64,000 nt of DNA from Spirosoma aureum (GCF_011604685.1 NZ_CP050063.1:3990501-4054500); one strand, 5' to 3'; shown: positions 18,583 through 28,234, numbered from the stretch's first letter. Numbers and translations are program-made. Notes: generated by a model from the letters alone, not told the origin.

Positions 18583-18596
18583 AGATATCTTAGTGT

Positions 18597-18669
18597 TCTT
18601 TGTGCCTTCGTTATTTGCATTGTCCAGGAGAAATCAACAGAACACAACGCTCATAAAGAAGGCACAAAG
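18597..18669. repeat. Spaced inverted repeat upstream of folD
   Basis: CTTTGTGCCTTC at 18598-18609 and GAAGGCACAAAG at 18658-18669 are exact reverse complements separated by 48 bases. The element lies between folD and the HD-Pnk stop codon, where it could end the RNA-repair transcript. There is no T-tract. Confidence 0.4.
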
Positions 18670-18711
18670 CTACACAAAGTAATAGGTTCAATGTGGTAAA
18701 GATCCGGAAGA

Positions 18712-19839
18712 TTACCGCATTCGTTCGGAAGGCAGATAGTCTACCTGATGGGCTTCCCAGATTGCCGGAACCTCTAACCGTTCAATCATTCGATGCAGAA
18801 CAGTCTCTGGCACAGCGTATTCGCGGTTCCGGTTCTGCCGGATTAATTGTTGATAGGGTGCTTCCAGGTAGACTAATCGAACACGGGCTTTATAAGTCGT
18901 GAATAAATCGATCAATTGTTGCCGGAGCTGGCGTGTCAGGTTCGTGGCGTTCCAGACAAAGGAGGTCTGGCTCCGCAACATGGCCTTGGCATCCTCTTTG
19001 GCTAACTGAACCACCCGGCTGGTACCCTGCTGGTCGGTCGGGCTGATTTTTAGCTTGCGCCGGTAATTGTCCAGACTTACAACGGGCCAGTCGGCCAGAT
19101 TCCGGGCTATAAACGTATCTTTCCCAGACCCAGGCAAACCCGATAACAAAACAACGGCTGACCCCGATTCAGTAAACGGCTCATAGTCGGGCTGACCCTC
19201 ATCGTGACTGAAATAGTGAAAACGAGCCGTGTCGCTCACGAACTGGCGCGGTTGCCCCCAGCATTTATTTTCCCGGCAAAACTCCTCGAATAGATCGATC
19301 CGGTACAATAAATCAGCCTGATCGGCACAAATCCGGCCTTGAACGTCAGCCCGTGCCAGCATCGTTAGCCACTGCGTATCGACTTCCAGGCTTACCTGCA
19401 ACAACGTTTTCAGCGGATCGGGTTTTTCAAAAATCCATAAAGGGAGACCATGGTACCGAACTAACTTACAAACCTGCTCGCGTTCCGGGAAAGGTAAGGC
19501 CACTATGCGTTCGCCGACATAGAGCAACTTACGAGTTATTCGCTCCCCCCGTCGGGCATGCCCCCGCGACGTGATACTACCATCTGGCTCCACGACCGTT
19601 GTCGATCGTTTTTCGACATCGTGCAAGAGTGCCGCTGTCCAGAGTAACTCCTGATCATCAGCCGCCAGAGCCTGATAGTCTGATTGAGCGATTAAGCTCG
19701 CCAGTACCATCTGCGTATGAATGGCGACATCGCCCTCGGCGTGATGGCGAGGGTCTTGCCTGACACCTGCCATATCGCTGATCTCCGGAAAACGGGCAGC
19801 CAGGGCAGACCATTGTTTATCGGTTGTGAGTGTCCACAT
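18712..19839 (-). CDS. HD-domain phosphoesterase / P-loop polynucleotide kinase (HD-Pnk) end-healing enzyme
   Basis: A 375-residue two-domain protein. The N-terminal HD domain (about 1-190) has the histidines in HHAEGDVAIH and the LLHDVEKRST motif that gives the family its name. The C-terminal kinase (about 215-375) has Walker A GLPGSGKDTF and a lid segment with NRNREYAVP, as in T4-type polynucleotide kinases. In the enzyme described from Runella, the HD domain removes 2',3'-cyclic and 3' phosphates and the kinase phosphorylates 5'-OH ends. It starts 2 bases after the stop of the RNA ligase gene, so healing and sealing are encoded in one operon. Confidence 0.87.
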   Translation of the reverse strand: MWTLTTDKQWSALAARFPEISDMAGVRQDPRHHAEGDVAIHTQMVLASLIAQSDYQALAADDQELLWTAALLHDVEKRSTTVVEPDGSITSRGHARRGERITRKLLYVGERIVALPFPEREQVCKLVRYHGLPLWIFEKPDPLKTLLQVSLEVDTQWLTMLARADVQGRICADQADLLYRIDLFEEFCRENKCWGQPRQFVSDTARFHYFSHDEGQPDYEPFTESGSAVVLLSGLPGSGKDTFIARNLADWPVVSLDNYRRKLKISPTDQQGTSRVVQLAKEDAKAMLRSQTSFVWNATNLTRQLRQQLIDLFTTYKARVRLVYLEAPYQQLIRQNRNREYAVPETVLHRMIERLEVPAIWEAHQVDYLPSERMR

Positions 19840-19841
19840 AG

Positions 19842-20552
19842 CTACTGGCGGTTAGGCAGACCGTTCGACTGCTCGTTGATTAATCGGGCACGTTGCCAGT
19901 TCCGGGTCCAGTGTTCGTCGGTTTTGACGTGCCCTTTTCGGACGTACTTGAAGACATTGTGGCTATGAGCCGACTCGGCAAAACCGTCGATGTTGCGACT
20001 GACTACGCCCTCCATCGTGCAATCCTGGCCCGATTGGGCATCAACTGACCCAAACGTACCCGGCTGCGATGCCCAGTAGTTTACCGTAGCTTCGACCTGA
20101 ACAGGATCGAATGGCTGCGCGTAATGCGCTAGTACGGGCACCGTCGGGAAGTCGAGCAACTGGGCATAAAACTGAGTTTCTTCCCACGAAAGCCACTGGT
20201 CGTTTTCCCGAATAGCGAAAACATAGAAATGCGACTCAAGTCTTGGGTAAGCAATGGAATGGACAGCGTAGAGATTCTCACCGAAGACTTCGAGGTCGCC
20301 AAGGTCATGTTTATGCATCGCCCAGCGCTCACGAAGGTGGCGTGTCCAGGGCGTTTGGGTTGGGGAGGCATGTGAGCGCGCAAACACGCCATACCGATTT
20401 AGACAGTTATTTTCTCCGTCTAGTTTCTCGGTATGAATGAGGGTTGAAATCTGGGACAGATCTGTTTGGTACTGATGATTGATCCGGTCGTCGCTCGTGG
20501 TGCCGGGCGAAAACGGATAATGATACGTTCGACCGTATTTTCGGGAAATCAT
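19842..20552 (-). CDS. ATP-dependent RNA ligase
   Basis: Joins 5'-phosphate and 3'-OH RNA ends through enzyme-AMP and RNA-AMP intermediates. The 236-residue protein has the nucleotidyltransferase motifs in order: motif I EKLDGENN with the adenylated lysine (about residue 44), FARSHA, motif IIIa VFGENLYAVHS, motif IV EGVVSRN and motif V FKYVRKGHVK. ATG 20552 (MISRKYGRTYHYPFSPG) is the natural start; GTG 20591 would add 13 residues. It precedes the HD-Pnk gene by 2 bases. The physiological RNA target is unknown; tRNA or other RNAs cut by ribotoxins are plausible. Confidence 0.87.
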   Translation of the reverse strand: MISRKYGRTYHYPFSPGTTSDDRINHQYQTDLSQISTLIHTEKLDGENNCLNRYGVFARSHASPTQTPWTRHLRERWAMHKHDLGDLEVFGENLYAVHSIAYPRLESHFYVFAIRENDQWLSWEETQFYAQLLDFPTVPVLAHYAQPFDPVQVEATVNYWASQPGTFGSVDAQSGQDCTMEGVVSRNIDGFAESAHSHNVFKYVRKGHVKTDEHWTRNWQRARLINEQSNGLPNRQ

Positions 20553-20715
20553 GATAATCGCGTTTTGATAAGACAATAGAAACACAGGCACTTTACCGGG
20601 CGGTAAAGGCTATTCACCTCGTGAAACCTGTGCGCGATTACATGACATTGAACGGCTTAAAGGGTACTGAAAAATTAAACGCTGCAAAGATAAAGCAAGG
20701 AATCTGAATAGTGAA

Positions 20716-21216
20716 TCATCCGTATTTTTCCTGCCAGGCCTTTTTTAGTTTCTGGTAATCCGGATCTTCCCTTGCTTCCAGGTACTTGCTGTAAAAGATT
20801 CGGGCCGATTCAGCTTTGACAGGGTCTTCGTCGCGCGGGAGTTGTTCCCGGCCGTGCGATCCGGAGCGGCCCTTCTGGTCGTTGGGAACAGGTCCATCGT
20901 ATTTCTGACCCGTGCGATGATTGGCGTAGCGCCTGGCCCGCGTATAACCCATTTGCAGAAATTTACGGGCCATATCCATTCCGATAAAATCACCTTTTTG
21001 CTTGTAGTCCTGAAACAGCTGAAAAATCTTCTCCGACGATTCACGAGCAATGTCTGGCGTTTTAAAACGCCAGAAGGGAAGAATTTCTGATTTATAGGGT
21101 TGCACCAGCAAAACACCCATCTCACCTTTCCCGACGCGATACAGTTCGGGCTGTTCGCGCAGGTTTAGCTGTCGATAGTCGAGGTCATACCGAAAGGCGC
21201 GGTCGTTGGTTGGCAT
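20716..21216 (-). CDS. DUF4385 family protein
   Basis: A 166-residue hydrophilic protein matching the DUF4385 family: FRYDLDY at the start, then KGEMGVLLVQPYKSEILPFWRFK, then MARKFLQMGYTRARRYANH and a charged tail ending KLKKAWQEKYG. No catalytic motif or membrane segment is visible and its function is unknown. ATG 21216 begins MPTNDRAF directly before the conserved block; a TTG at 21300 would add 28 residues unlike the family. It is alone, about 160 bases upstream of the RNA ligase, on the same strand. Confidence 0.75.
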   Translation of the reverse strand: MPTNDRAFRYDLDYRQLNLREQPELYRVGKGEMGVLLVQPYKSEILPFWRFKTPDIARESSEKIFQLFQDYKQKGDFIGMDMARKFLQMGYTRARRYANHRTGQKYDGPVPNDQKGRSGSHGREQLPRDEDPVKAESARIFYSKYLEAREDPDYQKLKKAWQEKYG

Positions 21217-21466
21217 GGATCGAGCAGTAGCTTTAAGGGGTAAAACTGGAAATGGAACCAGATGATTAGGATCGCAGGTGATTTTTGCAACTTTACCCAA
21301 AACAGGAAGATGGTATGGAGGTTATTCAGAAAGTTCGGGTCGTATCGATCAGTTTACGATTTTACAAGCCGATGTTTTGCCAATCTGGTAATTGTTAAGG
21401 AGTGACCTGTTTACTGCTTTTTATTCCGGGTGCCTACTTGGTTTGGCAATCGCTAATAAAAGGTCA

Positions 21467-22102
21467 TCAAGGGGCGAGCCACACCATTTTAGATTCAGGC
21501 TCATACTGAAACTGTGCCCGTGTCTGACCTTTCCGGCTGAGGTGTAGATATTCCATCGATAACACCCGGCACTCAATCACGGCGAAGTTTTTACGCCCGG
21601 CTTCGCTCTCTGCATCCGTTGGTAAAGTTTCGCCCAACTGTTCAGGGAAACCGGGATATGGGGCTGGCTGAACACTACCCGGTTTTTGTTCAGAAAGATA
21701 GGCTTTCCGGCTGCCTGTCCAGAGCGCTTTCCATTGATCATCGGCAACATAATCGTCAGTATGGAGCCGGGTTTCAACAATTAAACGTAGCTGTATTTGC
21801 TGCTTTTCGTCCCAGAACAGTAGCGTAGCCGTAGGAAAGGCTTCGAGTTGCATCACCTTTTCTGAACGGGCGTCGGTATGAAACCATATGTATTTGCGGG
21901 TAGTATCGACTTGCCTTAATACAACCATGCGAGCGTCGGCTCTATGATCGGTACAGGTGGCAACAATCATGGTTTTAAAAGGACCATCCTCGCTTTCTGG
22001 AGCCGAATCGAGCTGCTGCCAGCTTTCATGCTCAAGGCTGGCCAAAGTTGGGGATATTGCCTCAACGGCTTTTGAATTACCTGGTTGCTCAGAAACGGAC
22101 AT
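21467..22102 (-). CDS. Pyridoxamine 5'-phosphate oxidase-related flavin-binding protein
   Basis: A 211-residue split-barrel protein of the PNPOx-like group (Alr4036/general-stress type). Typical segments are MIVATCTDHRADARMVVLRQVD, YIWFHTDARSEKVMQLEAFPTATLLFWD and a C-terminal EYLHLSRKGQTRAQF block. Such proteins bind FMN and reduce small molecules; few are true PdxH enzymes, and the PdxH C-terminal substrate motif is not evident here. It is divergent from the ECF sigma gene, with about 110 bases between. Confidence 0.78.
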   Translation of the reverse strand: MSVSEQPGNSKAVEAISPTLASLEHESWQQLDSAPESEDGPFKTMIVATCTDHRADARMVVLRQVDTTRKYIWFHTDARSEKVMQLEAFPTATLLFWDEKQQIQLRLIVETRLHTDDYVADDQWKALWTGSRKAYLSEQKPGSVQPAPYPGFPEQLGETLPTDAESEAGRKNFAVIECRVLSMEYLHLSRKGQTRAQFQYEPESKMVWLAP

Positions 22103-22214
22103 AAAATAGTCTTATCACAGTCGTTGAGTTAACGGGCTGTAGACTTTTTTTGTTTGCGGTGTAAGTTTTTAAGCAAGCCAGCGACTAACTGCATAAAGAC
22201 AAGCCCAAGCCGCG

Positions 22215-22706
22215 ATGGAAAGCGATTTTATACAGACGGTCAATGCCCACGCCGGAATCATACAGAACGTATGCCGACTCTACGGTAAGGATGACGAGGA
22301 CCGGAAGGATCTATACCAGGAGATCGTGCTCCAACTCTGGCGGGCGTTTCCTGCCTTTCGGGGGGAGTCTAAAGCCTCTACCTGGATGTACAGGGTTGCA
22401 CTCAATACGGCCATTTCGCTGTTTCGTCGGCAATCCCGGCAGATCGCACCCGTACCTATTGATCAGGAACTGCTAAATCTGGATCAATATATTGCTTCTC
22501 CGGATGCTGATCCGCAAATGCAGCAGTTTTACCGCGCCGTTGACCAGTTATCGCTTATCGAAAAGGCTATTGTGTTTCTGTATTTAGACGACAATTCGTA
22601 TGAGGAAATCGCCAGAATTACCGGTATTTCTCAATCGAATGTGGGCGTTAAGCTGAATCGTATAAAAGGGAAATTGAAAAAGATTGTTGAATTAACGAAC
22701 GAATAA
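22215..22706 (+). CDS. ECF-type RNA polymerase sigma factor
   Basis: A 163-residue sigma factor with only regions 2 and 4. Region 2 includes DRKDLYQEIVLQLWRAFPAFRGES and STWMYRVALNTAISLFRR; region 4 has the helix-turn-helix SYEEIARITGISQSNVGVKLNRIKGKLK. It redirects RNA polymerase in response to a signal, usually one held by an anti-sigma factor. The gene for a small four-helix membrane protein follows by 12 bases and is the obvious candidate partner, though that protein has no recognised anti-sigma domain. Confidence 0.93.
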   Translation: MESDFIQTVNAHAGIIQNVCRLYGKDDEDRKDLYQEIVLQLWRAFPAFRGESKASTWMYRVALNTAISLFRRQSRQIAPVPIDQELLNLDQYIASPDADPQMQQFYRAVDQLSLIEKAIVFLYLDDNSYEEIARITGISQSNVGVKLNRIKGKLKKIVELTNE

Positions 22707-22718
22707 ACGGACACGAAA

Positions 22719-23330
22719 ATGGATTTGGATGAATTTAAAATCACCTGGAAAGCCTACGAACAGAAACTGGATTCAACGGAGCGGCTTGGCAAGCAACTTC
22801 TGCAAATCGTATTGCAAAATCGCTCGAAGAGTACAATCGATAAAATGATTCATGACCTTCGGCTGGCCTTTGCGATTCTGATTGGGATCATTCTTTTTTT
22901 TACCGCCGTAATTGCCGGAAATGCTTTCGACTACACAGAGCCTGTTCATTATATTCCCGCCTGTTGTTACCTGGTTATTGCGATAGTCGGTTTGTATTTG
23001 TCGTTTCAGCATCGGGCCAATCTCCGCAAAACCCGTCTCCTGACACACGATCTATACCAGGCATTGCAGGACCTGATCAAATTTCGTACGCAGCATACGA
23101 AACTTATGAAGCGAGTATGGATGTTGGCTATGCTGTCTGGTTCGATGGTTATGCTGCCTGCCATTGCTCATAAATTTTCTGAAGGCTGGATGAATACCCT
23201 GCTGATTATACTGCTGCCTATCGGACTGACGGCTCTGTCGATTGGGCTGGCAACGCTGGCAGGGATGTTTACCGACCCTTATCTTGACGAGTTACGCGGG
23301 CAGCTTAAGGAACTGGACGAGTTACGCTGA
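22719..23330 (+). CDS. Four-helix membrane protein co-transcribed with the sigma factor
   Basis: A 203-residue protein. About 45 hydrophilic helical residues at the N-terminus precede four hydrophobic segments (near 48-68, 76-94, 128-148 and 152-180), and a short acidic C-terminus follows. I do not recognise a named domain. Its position 12 bases after the ECF sigma gene suggests a membrane anchor or sensor holding the sigma factor through its N-terminal part, as anti-sigma factors do. That is an inference from context. Confidence 0.7.
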   Translation: MDLDEFKITWKAYEQKLDSTERLGKQLLQIVLQNRSKSTIDKMIHDLRLAFAILIGIILFFTAVIAGNAFDYTEPVHYIPACCYLVIAIVGLYLSFQHRANLRKTRLLTHDLYQALQDLIKFRTQHTKLMKRVWMLAMLSGSMVMLPAIAHKFSEGWMNTLLIILLPIGLTALSIGLATLAGMFTDPYLDELRGQLKELDELR

Positions 23331-23429
23331 CCGTTCGCTGAAATCCTGGTAAACGAGATAACCGGATGGGGTATTTACTGGTTAAGTTAGTACATCAACA
23401 GGAAGCCTGCGGGTGACCTTATCTGACCA

Positions 23430-24173
23430 ATGTGTTTTCATAAATCACTGGCTATCAAAGCCGCCGAACTCGAAGCCCGCTATGGGGCATCCCTGCCAGA
23501 GTCTGCTGAATTTCAGCCCATTTACCATGCCAATGCGTACCAGTTTCCAACCTGGCCAATTATAACCAAACAGGATCCGAAGCACTTTCAGATGATTCAT
23601 TGGGGCCTCATTCCGCGCTGGACGAAAAGTAGTGACGATGCCTCCGACATTCGTACGAAAACCATCAATGCACGCTCCGAAACCATCTACGAAAAACCGT
23701 CGTTTCGAGGGGCGGCCCAGGCTGGCAAACGGTGCCTGATTCCGGTTACGGGCTTTTATGAATGGTATACGTCGGGTAGTAAGAAGTTTCCGTTTTACAT
23801 CAGCACAAGTGATCAGAAAATAGCCTCGATTGCTGGCTTATGGGACGAGTGGCCGGACCCCGAAACAGGGGAGTTGGTCCCGACCTATACCTTGCTGACT
23901 ACGGAAGCTAATCCGTTGCTGGCGGCTATCCATAATACAAAAAAACGGATGCCGTGTGTATTGACACCCGACGAGGAGAAGGCCTGGTTATACGAAGATC
24001 TGAATGAAGACGAAGCCCTGGCATTGCTGGCGAAACCGTATCCGGCAAAAAAAATGCATAGTTATAGTATCAGCAAACGAATCACCTCGCGCAAGGAGCC
24101 GAGTGATGTGCCTGAGGTACTGGTTCCAATGGAGTATCCTGAACTGAAAAATCAGCCTGCATTATTTACTTAA
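23430..24173 (+). CDS. SOS response-associated peptidase (SRAP/HMCES-YedK family)
   Basis: Forms a stable thiazolidine crosslink with abasic sites in single-stranded DNA, protecting replication forks. The catalytic cysteine is residue 2 (MCFHKS), exposed after loss of Met1. The other active-site elements are visible: NARSETIYEKPSFR, the glutamate in GFYEWY, and the histidine in IHNTKKRMP. The 247-residue length is typical. The bases after Cys2 differ from the enterobacterial MCGR form. ATG 23430 is fixed by the need for cysteine at position 2. Confidence 0.93.
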   Translation: MCFHKSLAIKAAELEARYGASLPESAEFQPIYHANAYQFPTWPIITKQDPKHFQMIHWGLIPRWTKSSDDASDIRTKTINARSETIYEKPSFRGAAQAGKRCLIPVTGFYEWYTSGSKKFPFYISTSDQKIASIAGLWDEWPDPETGELVPTYTLLTTEANPLLAAIHNTKKRMPCVLTPDEEKAWLYEDLNEDEALALLAKPYPAKKMHSYSISKRITSRKEPSDVPEVLVPMEYPELKNQPALFT

Positions 24174-24321
24174 GTAATCGATCCCGTTTGTATACATAGC
24201 AATCCGCTTATGTAGTATTTGGGACTAAACCACTTTTTTGGCCGTTTTTTTGCGACTCGAATTGTCTTTTTCCGGGAACTCTCCCGGACTCAATATTCTG
24301 TATGTTTTGTATAACCTGACT

Positions 24322-26988
24322 ATGAAAAAGAAATTACGTACTTTATTGCTGGGTATTGCTGTTATAGCCGCGACAAACGCGGCTCATGCGCAGTTTCCAG
24401 CGCTTCCAGGTGGGGGAGGACAGCGGCCTCCCGCAGCTATACCCGGTACTTCCAGCGACGACTCGCCCCGTGGTAATGCCAAACTAACGGGCGTAGTTGT
24501 GGATTCAACGACCAATAAACCGGTTGAATTTGCGAGTATTGCTCTAATAGATACCAAAACGAAGAAGCCAATCGATGGAACCGTTGCCGACGACAAAGGG
24601 AAATTTACGTTGAACAAGTTGCCGGAAGGTGAATTTCAACTGCTGATTTCGTTTGTCGGTTATCGGAACAAAACGGTTTCGAGCGTTAAGCTCAATCGGA
24701 AAGGTGATGTTGATCTGGGGACAGTTAAACTTGGGGCCGATGTTCGTACCCTTAAGGAGGTAGAAGTGGTTGGACAAGCCTCGCTGGTTGAAGAAAAAGT
24801 AGACCGGCTCGTCTACAACGCCGATAAGGATATCACTGCCAAAGGAGGAGATGCGACGGACGTCATGCGCAAAGTGCCGCTTTTATCGGTTGATTTAGAC
24901 GGTAACGTGAGCCTGCGCGGTAGTAGTAACGTTCGGGTCCTGATCAATAATAAACCCTCAACAATTGTGGCCAGCAGCGTCGCTGATGCTCTGAAGCAAA
25001 TCCCGGCCGACATGATCAAGACCGTGGAGGTGATTACCTCTCCTTCGGCCAAATACGATGCTGAAGGGTCAGCGGGAATCATTAACATCATTACCAAGAA
25101 AACGACATTACAGGGCTTCACCCTTAACCTCGATACGGGTGTTGGTAACCGGGGTAGCAACCTGGGTCTGAACGGAAATTTACGGACTGGAAAAATGGGA
25201 TTCAGTTTGAGCGGTTTCGGGCGGGCGAATTACAACGTGATTGGGAAATTTGCCAACACCCAACGGACGTTCGGCAGCAAAGGCACAACCACTACCGAGC
25301 AAACGGCCGATACGCGCAATCATGGCATTTTCGGTCAGTACACGCTCGGTTGGGATTACGACATAAGCAAAAACAGTTCGATCACGGCGAGTCTTCGCTA
25401 TGGCGCCCGGAATAATTACCAGAATCAGGACAATTTTCTGACGCGTACATCCTCGCCAAGCGATTATTTCCCGCGCGTTAGCGATCGAAATGTATTGACG
25501 AAAGATTTGTCGGGTACGGTAGATGCGAATATCGATTACACTCGTACCTACGCCAAACCACAGCAGGAGTTAAGCGTTTCCGCGCAGTTTAGCCGCAATA
25601 ACCGGAACAATGATTTTACGGCCGATATCCTGAACAATTCAGATTTTGCTACGATTGTTGCCCGCCAGCAGAACCTGAACAACAGCTACAATCAGGAAAC
25701 AACAATTCAGGGTGATTACCAGACTCCGATTGGTAAAAACCAGCTGATTGAGTTTGGTGGTAAAGGTATTTTCCGTCAGGTAGAAAGTGCGTTCAGTTAT
25801 AACTATGGTGTAGGTTCGGGGGCGCTCCTGCCAGACCCAACACGAACTGGAAATACGCTGAATTATGACCAGAGCATTGGGGCTGGTTATGTGTCGTATA
25901 CACTGACGACCAAAAACAAGTACACGATTAAGGCCGGAACCCGTTACGAACACACGACAATCAATGCGAATTACAGCCAGAATCAGCCGGGAGAACAGGG
26001 AGGAGTCGCAGGGCAGGATCTGGGTATTCCAAGCTATAACAATCTGGTGCCCAGTATCAACATATCGAAGTCGTTAAAAGGAGGTAAAACGGTCAAAGTA
26101 GCGTATAACCGTCGATTGCAACGGCCAGGTATCCAATTCCTGAACCCAAACATCAATACGTCGAACCCAACGAACATTACACAGGGAAATCCACTGCTTT
26201 CGCCCGAATTGACCGATAATTTTGAGTTGAGCAGCAGCGCATATATCAAAAGCGTTTACCTGAATGTGGCCTTGTTTGCCCGGCAAACCAATAACTCAAT
26301 AACGAGTGTTCGGGATACGGTTACATCGAGCGTAGGGCAGGTAAACAATCCGGCATTGTCGCAGGTGATTCGTACGACCTACCTCAACATTGGCAAGGAA
26401 TCGGCTTACGGTGCCAACGTGTTTGGTAATGCTACGCTGTTCTCAAAATGGCAGATTGGTGGTGGGGTCGATGTATATTATTCCTACCTGACCAATAACA
26501 GCTCAACGTTTATTTACAACGCAACGAATTCGGGCTGGGTTGTAACGGGTCGCTTCTTCACAGGCCTGACCCTAAAAAATGGTTGGGGACTACAGGGATT
26601 CGGATTTATTCGGGGTAAACAGGTTCAGTTGCAGGGCTCTCAGGGAGGATTTGCTTTCTATAGCCTTGGCCTGAAAAAAGACCTGAAAGATAAACGGGGT
26701 AGCTTTGGTATTGCCGGTGAAAACTTCTTTAATCACCCATTTACCGTTCGCTCAGAATCATCGTCGCCAATTTTCGCTCAGAACAGCCTGACGAGCCTGT
26801 ATAACGCTGGTATTCGCGTGAACTTCAGCTATAAAATTGGTAAACTGAGCTTCGATCAGCCACAGCGCAAGAAAGGCCGATCTGTCGAAAATGACGACAT
26901 CAAATCGGGTGAAGGTGGTGATGGTGGCCAGCAACCGCAACAGCAGCCCGCTCAGGGCGGTAACCGGGGCGGTGGACGACCACGATAA
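24322..26988 (+). CDS. Outer-membrane TonB-dependent receptor family protein
   Basis: An 888-residue exported protein. The signal peptide (MKKKLRTLLLGIAVIAATNAAHA) precedes a proline/glycine-rich linker, then a carboxypeptidase-like regulatory domain (about 55-145; GVVDSTTNKPVEFASI), a plug domain (about 150-255; VRVLINNKPS, SPSAKYDAEGSAGIINIITKK) and an outer-membrane barrel to about residue 850. The tail is low complexity in Gln, Gly, Pro and Arg. No SusD-like gene is adjacent, so it is not a SusCD pair; the substrate is unknown. ATG 24322 is chosen because it starts the signal peptide; the upstream TTG frame from 24238 lacks one. Confidence 0.9.
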   Translation: MKKKLRTLLLGIAVIAATNAAHAQFPALPGGGGQRPPAAIPGTSSDDSPRGNAKLTGVVVDSTTNKPVEFASIALIDTKTKKPIDGTVADDKGKFTLNKLPEGEFQLLISFVGYRNKTVSSVKLNRKGDVDLGTVKLGADVRTLKEVEVVGQASLVEEKVDRLVYNADKDITAKGGDATDVMRKVPLLSVDLDGNVSLRGSSNVRVLINNKPSTIVASSVADALKQIPADMIKTVEVITSPSAKYDAEGSAGIINIITKKTTLQGFTLNLDTGVGNRGSNLGLNGNLRTGKMGFSLSGFGRANYNVIGKFANTQRTFGSKGTTTTEQTADTRNHGIFGQYTLGWDYDISKNSSITASLRYGARNNYQNQDNFLTRTSSPSDYFPRVSDRNVLTKDLSGTVDANIDYTRTYAKPQQELSVSAQFSRNNRNNDFTADILNNSDFATIVARQQNLNNSYNQETTIQGDYQTPIGKNQLIEFGGKGIFRQVESAFSYNYGVGSGALLPDPTRTGNTLNYDQSIGAGYVSYTLTTKNKYTIKAGTRYEHTTINANYSQNQPGEQGGVAGQDLGIPSYNNLVPSINISKSLKGGKTVKVAYNRRLQRPGIQFLNPNINTSNPTNITQGNPLLSPELTDNFELSSSAYIKSVYLNVALFARQTNNSITSVRDTVTSSVGQVNNPALSQVIRTTYLNIGKESAYGANVFGNATLFSKWQIGGGVDVYYSYLTNNSSTFIYNATNSGWVVTGRFFTGLTLKNGWGLQGFGFIRGKQVQLQGSQGGFAFYSLGLKKDLKDKRGSFGIAGENFFNHPFTVRSESSSPIFAQNSLTSLYNAGIRVNFSYKIGKLSFDQPQRKKGRSVENDDIKSGEGGDGGQQPQQQPAQGGNRGGGRPR

Positions 26989-26991
26989 AAG

Positions 26992-27048
26992 GCAGAGGGC
27001 GTGAGGCAGGGTGAAAAGAAACTTCACGCTCTGTCCCACGCTCTCTGC
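26992..27048. terminator. Bidirectional terminator-like hairpin
   Basis: An imperfect hairpin between convergent genes: GCAGAG-GGCGTG on the left pairs with CACGCT-CTCTGC on the right, with an inner GGGTGAA/TTCACGC pairing. It likely ends both the TonB receptor and ROK kinase transcripts. Confidence 0.6.
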
Positions 27049-27055
27049 TTCTGGC

Positions 27056-27976
27056 TTAGAGGAGTGCCGCTCCAAAAACGCCAGCACTATCCCCTAATTT
27101 GGGTTTTAGAAAACGTGTGTTCAATTCGCCTGAATTGAACACATATTTTTTTGCCCGCTCCACACCTTCGGTGTATAGCAGGTCGACATTGCCGACGCCA
27201 CCGCCCAGCACAATGGCATCGGGATCCAGGATGTTGACAATCACGGAAACCGCACGGCCAAAATACTCCAGTAATCGGTTAACCGTCTGGCTGGCAAACA
27301 GATCATTTCCGTCTGTGTAACGCTCTATGATTTCTTTCATGGTACGTTCCTCCCCGCTGATCTGCTGGTAATATCGTTGCAGTGCCGGTCCCGAAATGAC
27401 CTGTTCATTACAGCCACGTTTACCGCAATAACAGGGATAACCATTCTCCTCCAGTATGTTATGGCCCCATTCGCCCCCGATACCTTGTAGACCGTTCAGA
27501 ACGAATGGTATACCGTCGCGGCCCTGAACAACTACACCTCCGCCAACACCTGTGCCCATTATGACGCCGAATACCGACTGGAAGTTGGGAACAATTTCCG
27601 GAACGATACCCATTGTGGCTTCGGCCAGTGCAAAGCAATTGGCATCATTGGCCACCTCAACCGGAACGCCGAGAATTCGGGTCAGGTCCTGTTTCATCGG
27701 ACGGCCATTCAGCACAGTTGTGTTGCAGTTTTTCATTGTTTTCCGGGCCGGGTCGAAGGTGCCGGGCGTTCCGAAACCAATGCGTTCCGGTTTTAAGCCT
27801 GTTTCAGCTTTGAGGATATCGATGAGCCGAACAATCTGAGCCATGATATGATCATAGCCTTTGTGCGCTTCAGTGTCGATTCGTTTGCGAATAATGACGG
27901 CGTCGGGTGAAGGGGCGCTTAAAATAACACCTTCGATTTTGGTGCCGCCCAGGTCAATGCCCCAGTAGTTCTGCAT
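27056..27976 (-). CDS. ROK family sugar kinase
   Basis: A 306-residue ROK kinase, probably phosphorylating glucose, fructose or an N-acyl hexosamine. It shows the ATP-binding GIDLGGTKIEG, GFGTPGTFD, the sugar-site VANDANCFALAEA, the GTGVGGGVVV loop, EWGHN with the catalytic region, and the zinc motif CYCGKRGCNEQVISGPAL. It is convergent with the receptor gene and stands alone. The substrate cannot be fixed from sequence. Confidence 0.93.
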   Translation of the reverse strand: MQNYWGIDLGGTKIEGVILSAPSPDAVIIRKRIDTEAHKGYDHIMAQIVRLIDILKAETGLKPERIGFGTPGTFDPARKTMKNCNTTVLNGRPMKQDLTRILGVPVEVANDANCFALAEATMGIVPEIVPNFQSVFGVIMGTGVGGGVVVQGRDGIPFVLNGLQGIGGEWGHNILEENGYPCYCGKRGCNEQVISGPALQRYYQQISGEERTMKEIIERYTDGNDLFASQTVNRLLEYFGRAVSVIVNILDPDAIVLGGGVGNVDLLYTEGVERAKKYVFNSGELNTRFLKPKLGDSAGVFGAALL

Positions 27977-28234
27977 TTAGAAAGTAAGATTTCTGATTTA
28001 CGTACGAGCGTATATGTAAGCAATAGTGTTCGGGTAACCGTTTATACTCTTTTCTGACAGATTGGAGCGGAGTAAAGGTGGCCTAAAACGAACTACCATC
28101 CGATGGTTCTCTAAAAAGCCCTGGTCAAATAACACAGCTTAGTGCTTGTTTTCCCTTCGCTTTTTCGGAATTTCGCCCCCCAAATGGATTTGACATCAAA
28201 TCAACAATCATAAATTCAAAATCAAAAATCTATT

